Assembly (NCBI RefSeq): GCF_020184175.1
Contig: NC_065530.1
Coordinates: forward strand, 27,939,260 to 28,003,259
Length of the DNA stretch: 64,000 bases
DNA from: Aphis gossypii
Lineage: Eukaryota > Arthropoda > Insecta > Hemiptera > Aphididae
Direction of reading: 5' to 3'
The notes under the pieces were generated by a model, which made no database searches, had not been told where the DNA came from, and saw nothing but the letters and a program-made list of their open reading frames with translations. Numbering within the stretch: position 1 is the stretch's first letter; every line of letters starts with the position of its first letter. Positions 11,284-23,277 of this stretch are shown here, in pieces. The position numbers and the translations under genes are program-made.

Positions 11284-14200
11284 ATGTCCTTCTTCACGTT
11301 TTTGGACAAGTTCGTGTTAAACTTGTTCAATCTATTTTGTTTCGTGAGTACCTACTTACTATTTAGTATTTTCTATAATATAATATTATAATGTCATGAT
11401 AAATTTAAACATTTCATCAATGTATTTATATTATATTGCTTTAATACGTAGATAATTCAGTATTTTTTTGTGACATAATAATATTATATTCAGTCTTTAT
11501 ATAAGTAATTATGTAACATAATAAAATATAGATAATGATAACGTATTATCTATGTATATTTGTTTCATGCACTGAGATAGATAAGATATACTGGAGCGCG
11601 CACTCGGCCGTAAAAACGAGCCGTCGTGTTTGACGTTACCCCCACCACCGAAGGGCAAAACATTTCATTTTTACATAGGAAAATACGATGAATTTGTAAA
11701 TAACAATTTATTTTCGTTCTTAATAGCTGAGATATTTACTCAAATGCCTATATAATCTCAAGCCTTTTCGTTAGTTTGTAATTTGTTACAATTTTGTATA
11801 CCTAGTACCATATTCAATATGGTTGTCTCGTGTTCAGCTTTTGGATGTACTAATAGGCACATTAAGGTGGAAGTATTTAGTTCCACAAGTACCTAAATAT
11901 TAACATTTTATACAGTTTTATTGTGGCCAGGGGCCCGGAGGTTTCTTGAAGCCCCGATGGTTTTATAATTTATATAATTAAATATTTAATCAATGAGAAG
12001 CGGAAAAAATACCCAAACTACAATTACACCTGAAAAAAGCCCAAGAAAATAAAAGTGCTATCATTGTAATCTTATATTTTGAAATATTTTATAAACTGTG
12101 GTTGATTGTTGATTATACAATGGATTTACAATCATATAATACATTTTTAATAATAAATAATAATATTTTTTAAATAATTTTATCATATAATTATTTAATA
12201 GAACATAGGAAAAAAATATTAAAAATACAAAATATTCTCGTTTGTGGTAACATAATATGATAATAATAACTAATAATTATAATACGAGAGATCATAGTCA
12301 TAATAATTAAATAATATATAATAGTAAATTGTTAATTTAAAAAATAATTTTCGATAAGTAGTCTATACAATCATGATAAAATTCTACAATAACCTCTAGG
12401 CTATATCTATACATAAAAAAATTAAAATTAACTTAACTGTATAATAATGATAATTAACTATAAAAGCTAAGTTAAAACAATACAAAATTTAACTGAATAA
12501 GTTATATTATATTAATAAGTTTGATTGAACAAAAATAACTAACAAATTAAGTTATTATACCTACCTAAATATTAATATTTTATATATATAGATTTCCACT
12601 TAATAATCCTGAATTACTTAAAAAATGGTTGATTGAAGTTAAAAGGAAGAATTTTATACCTACAATGTATAGCACTTTATGTAGTGAACAACTATTTTAA
12701 ACAAAAATGTCCATTGTAAATCTCAAAATCCCTGCTTGATCACTTTCCATATCGTTATATCTTATATTATAATCATGGTAATACAATAAGGTAATGAATA
12801 ATTACTACTACATTTAATTTGTTAAAGAAATAAGAAAATAAATTAAGAATTATGAACGAAAATAATCATAACTACACGTATACATAAGCGCAAATTGGTT
12901 TAATTTGGTGGGGGGGCTTAAGCCTTGACTATTTATATATTGAAAAAATCCGCGGGTACTAACTACTAATGTTGAACCATAATATTATTAGTATCTTAAA
13001 ATTTAACACAAAGTTTTAATGGTATTTATACGTTATAAAAATATTATATCTATATATTCCAAAAATATCCAACATGTTAAACATTAATATATATGTTATA
13101 TTTAATATTTTATATATAATAAAAGCATGTATAAATACAATTGTTTAGCAAATAGCAGTTTAGCTTAAGGACAACATTCTATCTTTTTGTGAAAAAATAT
13201 TGAGAACTTTTTCACTATCAATAATGATATCCCTTTCTATATGTAATAATGATACATTGGTAAATTATATATTTATATAGACGAACGAGTTTTAAAATTA
13301 GAATTGGGGAAACAACTACAACAGTCGATAACGATCGATATTACCACCACACAAATTCGAGATATGTCATGTAGGTACCTATTGTATTTATCATGAAAAC
13401 ATTATATTATACCTAATATTATTATACGTAGCCTGAAATGTTACATAATCTCCAAATTACGTATATTATTGAATACCTATTTGAATTATGATTACTTTTT
13501 ATTCTAAAATTTTTATATAATGCATAGGTATATTATGAATTATATGAACACTTACTAGAAAAAAAAGTACACTAATCAAATTTCAAAATTATTGAATTTT
13601 GAATAGTTTGCGGGCAACTTATAAATTGGGGGGGCTAAATATGACTTTAGGGGGGCTAAGCCCCCTTAGCCCCCCCGCGATTTGCGCCTATGCACGTATA
13701 TCGTATGTAAAAATGAAATGTTTTGCCCTTCGATGGTGGGGGAAGCGGGATTCGAGACGGCTCGTTTTTTGTATCATTGCGGGAATGGCGAGTGCGCGCT
13801 CCAGTATATCTTATCTATCTCAGTGGTTTCATGTGTTCGAATCGCAGATATCAGGTGTTGGTATTTTGTGGATCGCGTACTTCATGGACAAAAATATATA
13901 CAAATGGTCCGATTTCATTGATTCGTCACTGATCACAGTGCCTCAAATACTGACGGTCGTCGGTCTCGTACTTCTAGCCATCGCTATTATCTGTACGTTT
14001 CTTGCACCCAAGAATATCAAATGTCATTTATCTATGGTAATTATACTTGCGCAGTTGCCTATACATAACCATTGATCATTTTAAAACGACTAAATTAATA
14101 ATAATACAAGCAGACTTGCCGGCTGTCCCTAGGCGTTCTCTAGAAGTGATAATTTTATTACGTTCTAAAATATATTATGTACTCTTGTCTCTTAAATAAC

Positions 14201-17200
14201 TACACAAATGTTTGATTTTGATAATTTGCTACAATGGTAAATTAATGGTATTGACTGCTGAGGCTATATTGTCATGATACTTCGTTTTAAAGTGAAAGTG
14301 TAAATATTGTAAACAGTATATGTGACAGCTGTTTGTCTTGTGGTAGTGACTTAAATTATTGTGCAGTGCAATATTGGTAACGTACCAAGAGGTATTGGCA
14401 ATCATTCGTAAGCAGATAATTTGGAACGCTTGAATGATTTTAGCGTTTGCTGATTTGGCCGAGCTACCAAAGTTCAATAACTTAGAACTATGGATAACTT
14501 GCAGTAGACTTTTGTACAAAACTAGGCGATTAGAAACGTCCATTAATTCAGTGAAAGGTCTTAGCAAAGAATAGATGAATTCATCTATTCTGTGGTCTTA
14601 GTCCTTAAAATATGAAGGCAGAGAAAAGTGTATGTTTATTGTAAAATGTCTTTTTATAAATCTTGATAAATATAATAATGTTATTTAATAGTTATGATAC
14701 TATGCCTAATTTTTCCATTTTTCGTTATGAAAATTCGTTACGAAAGTTTTATTATTTTTATACACTTGTTGTGTAGAAGTAATTCAATACTAAAATGGCG
14801 ACCTACAATCTGACTACATTTTCTGACTTTTCAGTCCAAATTTTTATTTATTTTTAACTATAAGATTTTATATAAAGGAAGAAATGTAAAAGCAAACATT
14901 TTTGCAGTGTTATACCTATCCCTTGTAATCCGTAATCCGTATATTCAAATGAATACATACCTATTACCTAACTAAAAAGAAAAACAAAATAGAAAAATAG
15001 AAATTAAGTAGCATCTTATTTAAACTTTTTGATTGAAATATATTAATAACCTATCAAAAACAACTAAATTAAAAAAACAATAACATAACCTATCTATTTT
15101 TAGTCAATTCCTACTAATGATGAGTTACATAAACATAGCTATAGATTAATTTTATAAACATTTTATAATTTTACATTAATGTGTTTTCAATTAATGTTTC
15201 ACTTTGTTAAATTCGTTAAATATTCTTCTTAAGTGCATACATACAAAATATTTAAGTTCATAGTTGTTGTTCAATATCTATTATTACAAATAATCTCATT
15301 ATATAATGTAAACAAAATAATTTGGTAACATTAATACTATTAGTATTTAGTGGACACTGTACACAATGTTTAGGTACACAATCTTTATAAAACTTTTAAT
15401 ATTTAAATACATTTCTTGTTAGAATTTATATTGTCACTAACTTGTGGTATAAAGAACATTAACAAATTGGTGTAGATATTTTATATTCAATTATTAGATT
15501 TACTACAAACTTTTGCGATTTCAAATTATTGATACATAAGATATGCCTATATGGCCATATTATGACCATATTTACAATACTTATAGAAATGACGAATACT
15601 CGTTCAAGAGTCCTGAAAGTCTGAGGAATATGGTTAAGCGTTTTATTTAATCGAGTTAAGGAAATATTTTCTACCTGTTCAAAGTTACAATCGATTAATT
15701 TAGCCAAATCATTTGACTACGCATAACATGTCATAAACTTATAGAATCATAAATAAGGAACTATTCAAAAATTGGAAAAACTATTTAATTATATAATGTA
15801 TAATGGCTCCGGTAAGAAAATAATCATTTCTTTTAAATTAGGATATGTGGTATAATCAACAATACAGTCGACGCAATTCACTACCAAAATTCAGCGGGTT
15901 CCAAATTCCAATCCATAGATATAACTGACAACTATACGTCATAATGTATACATTTTTACTTCCTCATTTTTATCCAATTTCCACGTGACATGTCGTTAGT
16001 CGCAACTTTTTTCATATACTCATACCTGTTCATAGGCGGAAATCGGGGGGGCTTGCGGGACTAAGCCCCCCAAAATTTTAAGGTAAAGCTGCTCTAGTAC
16101 AGTAGTGCCATATAGATGTAATGAGCATATATTACTTAGCCCCCCCCCCTCAGAAATTTCCGCTTATGTACCTGTTGAGTGTTGATACATTTTTGTTATG
16201 TACCTACCCAATTGGATATTTGGGAGTTTTGAATCGCACTAAAATATCTAATATATAGTAAAATTATAGTCATATATAGATAAATGTATGAATGTATTAT
16301 ACAAGACCATTTTAATCGACCTTAAACAGCATAACCCACCGATTTTATTGATACCTATGTTGAAAAAATATAATATAGGCTTATTAACTTCCCAATGATA
16401 TTTATTAATAAGCCAGTGGGCAAGGATTCAGTGAAGCCGGTGAAGGACACGATACGAATTATAGATGCAGCATGTCTTCTTTCTTACGAGTTTGCACAGA
16501 CTGTCTTAATCTTTTAATAACTTAAAAACTATATATTATGTAATAACTAATGTATATCAATATTTTTATTTATTACTCGTATACCATATTTATATATAGT
16601 TATCTTTGCTGCTCGTTCTCATCTTGATTGGAGAATTCGTGTTGGGCGGTATAGTATACCACATACGTAGTGAAGTAGAACAACACGCATTGCAACAAAT
16701 GGAATACACAATCAACGGTTACAATCAAACCGGACACGAAACTTTTAGACAATCCTGGAATGTACTACAATCTAACGTAAGCTTAATGATATAACAATGA
16801 TAATAATTTTTAACAAGTAAACATAGTTTTACTCACTTAAATTAATAAAAATGAAATATTTCCATCTTTTAAAACTCATAAAACATATTATTTTACACGT
16901 ATATTAAATGCACATAAATATTAGTAAATAGTAATAAAGCTACATACCAGCGAGTATATTACTCTATTTTATCCCAGACATCATCGTATTACTAGGTATA
17001 CAAAAAAATATATTATTTTATTTTATTTTGATGATTTCTTTAGAATTATATGTATGTATGATAAAAACTAACAAATTTATTCATAAAACATTTAAATATT
17101 TGATACATTTTACAACATTTTTATAACATCAAATCATTTTAATGTGTTGACTGTTGAGTGAAAAACTATAAAAATATACAAATACTCGTATGAATATTGT

Positions 17201-18067
17201 CAAATAACACATCAGGAAAACGTATACTACTATTATATTATATTTAAATACCTATATTTAGTTCAAACACATGAAGGTGTGCATAAACATGTAAATTCAC
17301 TAAAATCATGCATGTTATTACACGATAAGGTAGTTTGGCGGTTTCTATACTAAGTATATTATATAATTTTCTTATGTCTACTACTTAATTTAGTTTGTAG
17401 TCACTAATCACTATATACTATATAGTCGGCCGCACTATAAGTCTATATAACTATATGCTATTTTTCTATAGAGTGTTCGAGTATAATAATGCCCGTTTTC
17501 AGATCGAATGTTGCGGAATTAGCGGACCGAAAGATTGGAAGTCGGTTTCTCGCAGCGGTAAACTGCCTGCGTCGTGTTGTTACGCCTTGCAAATTGATGA
17601 ATCTTGCACGGAAATCAATTCGTACACAAACGGCTGCTATGATGAGTTCAAGAACAGTCTCCAGCATAATAACCGAATAATATTTTGGTCTGCTTTAGGA
17701 TTTGCTTTAATTCAGGTATGTTTATAAACAATGTATTATTATTGTACATATTTGATATTATATGATACAAAAATATTAGGTTAAGTATATACTTTGTCAC
17801 AATATCGTTATAGGTCAGTGCGCCCAGTGCGGTCACGTTATATTATTTATATCTTTCTAATGTATTAATTATACATTTGTTAGAGTTACTTATTATAATA
17901 TTAGACATCACTATTTACACCTATATGGAGCTTTGTTATGACTTAGATATTACAGATCAATATAATGATTGTGTATGAATTTTTTATTTCAGATATCTGC
18001 TGTGATTTTAGCATTTTATACCAAGTGCACTGTTGCTAACGAACTTAACGAATATGAGAAAATATAA
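11284..18067 (+). CDS. Tetraspanin, copy 1
   Basis: Four-pass membrane organiser of the tetraspanin family, 237 residues. Exons 11284-11343, 13848-14036, 16600-16776, 17503-17715 and 17993-18067 are all phase 0. Transmembrane segments lie at about residues 12-34, 57-76, 84-103 and 198-222. The large extracellular loop (about 104-197) has the hallmark ECCG motif (144-147), then SCC and two further single cysteines, six in all as usual, plus an N-Q-T glycosylation sequon. Exon lengths equal those of the neighbour at 21557-23277 (60, 189, 177 and 213/210 nt), so the two are tandem duplicates. The short loop between TM2 and TM3 (APKNIKCH) has diverged from the neighbour's form (LRDIGW). A transposon occupies most of intron 1 and ends 22 bp before exon 2. 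Intron 3 (14037-16599) holds a LINE fragment and a MITE. All exons are open, so I see no sign of a pseudogene. Confidence 0.9.
11819..11896 (+). pseudogene. THAP zinc-finger fragment, first half
   Basis: A 25-residue reading frame starts MVVSCSAFGCTNR, matching the opening C-x4-C knuckle and N-R signature of THAP domains, then stops. It lies inside the P-like element and is read in the same direction as the second half at 12592-12700. It is the remnant of a transposase N-terminus, not a working gene. Confidence 0.75.
12592..12700 (+). pseudogene. THAP zinc-finger fragment, second half
   Basis: After an AG at 12591 the frame reads FPLNNPELLKKWLIEVKR and then a block ending LCSEQLF, which is the second half of a THAP domain (FP...W...C-x2-H). 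The expected zinc-binding histidine of CSEH is glutamine (CAA), and a stop follows at once. No donor in the right phase connects the two halves cleanly, so the finger is dead. Confidence 0.75.
12883..13692. mobile_element. hAT-like non-autonomous element nested in the P-like element
   Basis: Ends are CATAAGCGCAAATTG (left) and CATAGGCGCAAATCG (right, reverse complement). Both are followed by runs of G and a GGGGCTTAAGCC/GGGGCTAAG box. A perfect 8-bp duplication CACGTATA lies at 12875-12882 and 13693-13700. It is 810 bp with no transposase. Eight-base duplications fit hAT. Its insertion split the right part of the older P-like element. Confidence 0.85.
14229..14567 (-). mobile_element. LINE (jockey-like) reverse-transcriptase C-terminal fragment
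   Basis: A 112-residue minus-strand frame contains NRLVLYKSLLQVI, LLNFGSSAKSANAKIIQAFQ and LRMIANTSWYVTN. This is the familiar 3' end of jockey-type polymerases (L-LYK...WG-A...I-I-QR-Q-K-LR-I---PWYV-N). It lacks the catalytic domains and its start is not a natural one. It is a dead 5'-truncated copy in tetraspanin-1 intron 3. Confidence 0.75.
16031..16168. mobile_element. 138-bp MITE, same terminal type as 12883-13692
   Basis: Left end CATAGGCGGAAATCGGGGGG and right end (reverse complement) CATAAGCGGAAATTTC are inverted repeats, with a perfect 8-bp duplication TACCTGTT at 16023-16030 and 16169-16176. G-runs and GGGGGGCTTAGTC-like boxes follow both ends. It lies in tetraspanin-1 intron 3 and has no coding capacity. 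Confidence 0.9.
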
Positions 18068-21000
18068 TGATCATTATTCATTATTATATTGCGGTACTGT
18101 TTAACATATAATTTACGTTCCTGCAATATTCATATAAATATATTATGTACTTACCTATACCTAATACTTTACTTTCGATATCATCTGACTTGTCAATATT
18201 TATATTAAATAAGGAATTATAGATATTATTTTTTATAGTTGTATACTTATGTATCATTAAATAAATTAACTTTAAATTACTTACCTATATACCTAATTTT
18301 TCGGTTCAAAAAATTATGATATGGTCTGTGTTGGTAAGTATTTAGAATTTGCAGGCTTTTTCCTTGTAGAACTGTAAGTATATAATATACTTTATTGAAG
18401 CATTTTTTTTGAATTGATTGAAAATGTGACTATGTAAATAGACAACTTCGTCAAAATCTGAACTTTAGCTTAAAAAAAACTTAACTTAAGCATTAAAAAA
18501 AACCGTATGTGTAGCTTAACGCTAAACACATGTAGGTAGTAGATTTATTATACAAAAGCTGTACTTATAATAAAAAAATTAAAATAACTTGGACGTGATA
18601 TAATACATCACATTAGAATTAGTTTAAACTAAGATTTTTTTATGTCATCAGTTATCACTTATCCATTTTTGGGTCTTGTGAGTCTTCTTAAATTTTAGGG
18701 ATATTTTCAGAAAAATATATAAAATATTATTTAATTAAAGGATTGACGTGGGTGTAATTTAAAATGAAATTTGCCCAATTTTGATTGTAGATACTTTTAG
18801 ATGTTAGTGATGGTTTTCATTTGTTACATTGAAACCTATATATTATCTAGGTACTAATGTACAGAAGTTAATACATTTTACATGGACACATAAACATTGA
18901 AAACTTATAAAGACTTATAGCTATTATGTGTGTTCGATGTTCAACGTAGGTTATCACTTAAAAAAAATGTAATTCGAGATATTTGACTTTATTAGCTTAT
19001 ATAACAATATACTTGGTTGTTGCCTTGTTGAATAATACTAGTGGGAATTTAAGATTTCGTAACGAGAAGTATAATGCTTATTGTATATTTTTTTTTACTA
19101 CTTACTACCAAACTTATTTATTAGAAAATAAAAACGAATTTTATTTTTCATAACTAAGTTTATTTGATAGTCTATATTTATTAATTTTATACATTTATTT
19201 TTATATATCTACTTGACTATTATTTGTATGTATATTATTGAAAAAAAAAATTATATTTTTATAGATTTTTGCTATTATTAGACATGTGTATTGTTGTATT
19301 ATTTATTTAAACAAGTTTGTAAAAAAATGGAAACTTCTAACGAGAATTACATTTTATAAATTAGCCAAAATTTTGAAGACTAAATAAGCTGAAAAGCATA
19401 ATATGTTATGTACAATGTACATTGTACATGTACGCCCAATGAGTAATGAGTAATGACTGTATACAATATACATATACAAAACATAATGTTTGCTATATAT
19501 ATGACAATCTATCATATTATAAATTAGTAAGACTACAAATTAGCTTCACTTGGTCTATTTAAATGTTTTATCTTATACATCTACCTACGCAGTAACTCTA
19601 ATGAGTATAATAGTCATCTTAGTCATCAGAACAGATAGTAGTAGAACATAATACAACATTCATTATAAAAAAAAATTATTTCATATATACCTACAGTGTG
19701 ATCATGATTTCACGTAACACTAAATATCTCGTTTGGATGACCACTACGTAAAAATAAATTAATTTTCAAATTTGGGGGGGGGAATTTCCTATACTACACC
19801 AAAAACAGTTGGGGGGGAGTCCAAGGAGATATTTTCCATTTACCGTTATATCAAAAATAAATTTAAAAAATCGCTTACTTATTATTTAAATTAAAAAAAA
19901 TTATTTTTTTTAAATGATTAGGTACCTAAATTTTTAAGTCGATTTGACACTTGGTTCAAAATTCAAAACTAACTGAATGATAGTCATAAAATTTAAAAAA
20001 AAAAGCTGTCTCCACGAAAATCTTGCATTTTTTGTTTTAACAATAATAATATTACATAAGTTTTATTTTTTTTTTTTTATAGAGTATTATTTTATAAGCT
20101 GTGATAACACTCATTCAGTCATACAGCACTACTGTAGAATTTATTAGTGTATACACCCGTCGACACATCCTCCTGGAAACAACAGTCCACACTCCACGCT
20201 ATCCAATATTATAGGTAAAAAAAAATCACCCAGATAAAAAAAACCATGAAAAAAAGTTACGGTACAAATAAACTGATATTTTCCACTGTACTTATTATTT
20301 TATTTTACAAATCTAATCTGTAGATAGTAGATAGTAAATGACAATTGACATAGGTACAATATACTAGTTTTATGGTTTGTCGCACGCATGATGATGAATG
20401 ATGATCATTGATTATCTATATAATTATTATATATTATAATTTATAATATAGGTACCTACTATTATATATTTCTAGTTTATAATTTGAGTTGTATTCGAAT
20501 GTCATGAAATAAAAAAATTGTGATTCATATAGTAGCATATAGCTTATAGGTAGATATGAAATGCCAAAATGTTATTCGATATTCTAAAAAGTCACCAATG
20601 AAATGCACTGTAATATTAATTACAAACTGAATTGTATTCAAGAAAATAGGTTAAAATATAAGAAACAATTTTTATATTTGAAAAAATACATTTTTCTATA
20701 AATAAGTAATTTTGATGTGACGGTAAATGGACAATATCTCCCATGACTGTTTTTGGTGTAGTAAGAAATTTTAGCCCAAATATATTTTCGATGAGGATTG
20801 CGGACATTTTCCCTTATTTTTTTTTCTTTAAGTTAACTATTTAATAATTAATATTATTTATTATTTAATATGAAATTATATCTTATTTCATAAATATAAT
20901 AAATTATAATTGTAAATGTAATTTTATATACCTATTTATAATAGGTAGCTAAAAGATTGTCTACATATTATAAGTCATTGGCCATTGCTTTTTATTTTTT

Positions 21001-21556
21001 ATAAATACCAATAGTATCTAATATTTTCAGTGACTTATTAATATGTTTTTTGAACTATTATTTGATTTATTAGAAATTATAATTGATACATTTTTTATAT
21101 TTTTTAGTAATTTGTTTTTTTTCCTTTTAAAATCCGCGGTCTAAGGCTGATAATAAACGATAACAGTGATAACATGAGTCATCAGCTGTGATCGTGTGGA
21201 ACAAAGGTGCTATGGTGCCATGGTGGTTACTTTTTTCGTTGTATTCAGTATTGGAATGTGTATTATTGAATTATCGATTACTTCGCATTTCGCAATCCCC
21301 TTCTTTTACGACTTCTGCGCACTCTTTTGTCCATAGTTGTTTGTTGTTGTTAGTGTTTTTACTCATCAGTCATCAGTGAAGAATAAATATCTATTATCTA
21401 GTGGCTAACTGGCCAGTCATCGCCCGTCGTGCATTTGTGTATATTGTTTGCTACTCGTACTACAAAATTAATATTAATTTATTTTAAATTGTGGTGTGCT
21501 CGTTATACACGACTATTGTTGGTTCGTATTTGTACGTTGACGTTACCACGAAAATC
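18068..21556 (+). other. Spacer between the tetraspanin copies
   Basis: 3' UTR of copy 1 (AATAAA-type hexamer near 18259), then AT-rich spacer. It holds a 22-bp perfect palindrome at 19408-19429 and a long imperfect inverted repeat (19768-19858 with 20710-20792). Bases 21130-21556 upstream of copy 2 are less AT-rich and are the likely promoter and 5' UTR. The start at 21557 aligns with that of copy 1. No gene seen. Confidence 0.5.
19768..20792. repeat. Imperfect inverted repeat, ~90-bp arms with ~850-bp spacer
   Basis: Left arm 19768-19858 contains TACACCAAAAACAG, GGAGATATT and TCCATTTACCGT. The right arm 20710-20792 carries the same blocks inverted (ACGGTAAATGGA, AATATCTCCC, CTGTTTTTGGTGTA). 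I could not define terminal repeats or a target duplication. It may be two copies of one repeat in opposite orientation or a fold-back element. Confidence 0.6.
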
Positions 21557-23277
21557 ATGTCTATCTGCACGTTTTTAGGCAAGTACATTTTGTACTTGTT
21601 CAATCTGCTGTGTCTCGTAAGTATTAAAGTATACTATATTTTCATATTGTAATATTTATAATGCATTACTTCTGCTTTTTTTGGTATTTCCATTCGATGT
21701 ATTATATTAATAGAATTACGAAATATATTTAAGACGCTACGTTATATCAAAGGGGTAGGTACAACTGAAATTTATTTTATTTTTAAAAAGCTTGTGATGC
21801 TGCATTATAGCCTATAGGTATTATAATGAAAGTGTTTTGGTAGGTAATGTACTAATATCGATATTAATTGAGAGAGATATTTTATACATATAGAAAATAT
21901 TACTGAGGTTTATAATTTAGGTACATAATCCTCACCAGAAACATCACTCATTAACTTAGATAATGTAACTGTACATAAAGATTACTCGTAGGAACAATCG
22001 GACATTCTACAAGAAATTGAAAAAATTAAGTATTTTCTAGACTTGAAAATTAAATCTTATTTTTTTTTTTTGGATTTAAACAACACCGAGTCGAATTAAA
22101 GTTCTTTGGACATAAAATATATCTTTATTAATTTAATTTCATCATTTGAATATATTTGATGATTATTCAATAAATACTTAGAATTATTCTGAGCTTAAAC
22201 TTTTTTTAAGTTGCTTTTTTTTTCTTTCAATTACCTAGATAGTAGATACTATTAATACAAGGGGCTGTTAAATACCTATATTATAATTATTGTGGGGATG
22301 ATATTTGGAGAATAGTAAGAAAGAGCACTCATTTTTTTCCCACATCAATAGTACCTATTATAATATACGAGATAATATAATATAATTTTTAAAAATTGCA
22401 GATCTCCAGTGTTGGCATTTTGTCAATCGCCTTCATTATCAATCAAAAACTATACAAATGGTCAAATTTCATAAGCACAGATCTCATCACCACACCTCAA
22501 ATATTGTTGGCTATTGGTATTGGACTGTTTATTATATCCATCATTGGTCTATGTGGTGTGCTGAGAGACATTGGATGGCTTTTGACACTGGTACATATCT
22601 ATGTTCTTCAAACTGTTGTTTAATATACTTTTTTCTACATAAAATACCTTGGATTCCAATTTTTGTAGTTTTCCGTTCTGCTTACAATCGTCTTGATTGG
22701 AGAACTCATTTTATCTGGTTTTGTGTATCAAATGCGCAATGAAATCAAAGATTATGCATTGAATCAGATGAACCATACAATTTCTGGATACAATAAAACT
22801 GGTTTTGAAGCCTCCACACAAACTTGGAATTTGATACAGGCTGATGTAAATAATGTTTATTTTTATTACCTATTAAATTCTGCATAATCTTGTCCAGCTT
22901 AACTAATATTCAATTTTTAGATTGAATGTTGTGGAATCTATGGACCAGAAGACTGGAAACCAGTTACAGCCAATAAATTGCCTACGTCTTGTTGCTATGC
23001 CATACCGCTAGACGGATTTTGCACATATGATGAATCATACAAAGATGGCTGCTTTGAAAAGTTTGAAAGTATTCTACAAGAAAATAGTAAAATAATAATA
23101 TGGGCCGCAATTGGATTTGCTTTAATTCAGGTATGTTGAAACAGAATCATAAGTCAAAATCATAATTTAATATACTAGGATAAACTTATATGTAATTTAT
23201 TTTTGTTTTAGCTTTTTGCTGTGTTTTTAGCATGTTGTCGCAAGTGTTCTTTACACAAAGAATATGAAACAGTGTAA
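21557..23277 (+). CDS. Tetraspanin, copy 2
   Basis: Second tetraspanin, 233 residues, in a compact gene: exons 21557-21616, 22402-22590, 22669-22845, 22921-23130 and 23212-23277, all phase 0. It starts MSICTFLGKYILYLFNLLCL. The TM2 region and following loop read GLCGVLRDIGW, nearer the usual family form than copy 1. The large loop has IECCGIYGPEDW, then SCC and two more cysteines, and two sequons (N-H-T, N-K-T). The short cytoplasmic tail is cysteine-rich (ACCRKC), a likely palmitoylation site. It follows copy 1 in the same direction. The introns after the first are only 75-81 bp, against the kilobase introns of copy 1. Confidence 0.93.

Larger units (their letters stand above)
11570..13825. 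mobile_element. P-superfamily-like DNA transposon, non-autonomous, in tetraspanin intron 1
   Basis: Long inverted ends: 11570-11688 reverse-complements 13705-13825, starting CACTGAGATAGATAAG and sharing ACTGGAGCGCGCACTC and AAAACATTTCATTTTTA. A perfect 8-bp duplication GTTTCATG flanks it (11562-11569 and 13826-13833). An internal open segment begins with a THAP-type zinc finger (11819), and P-element transposases carry an N-terminal THAP domain and make 8-bp duplications. Class is inferred from these two facts. About 1.44 kb remains when the nested element 12883-13692 and its duplication are removed. No transposase catalytic domain is left. Confidence 0.8.

Noticed and set aside
11570..11575. 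CACTG termini suggesting a Transib element
   Set aside because: Transib makes 5-bp GC-rich duplications. Here the duplication is 8 bp and a THAP fragment is present, which fits the P superfamily better.
13599..14075. A 158-codon open frame that looks like a gene
   Set aside because: It runs through the G-rich end of the nested hAT-like element, the P-like terminal repeat and then tetraspanin exon 2. Only the part from 13848 (or possibly 13824) is coding.
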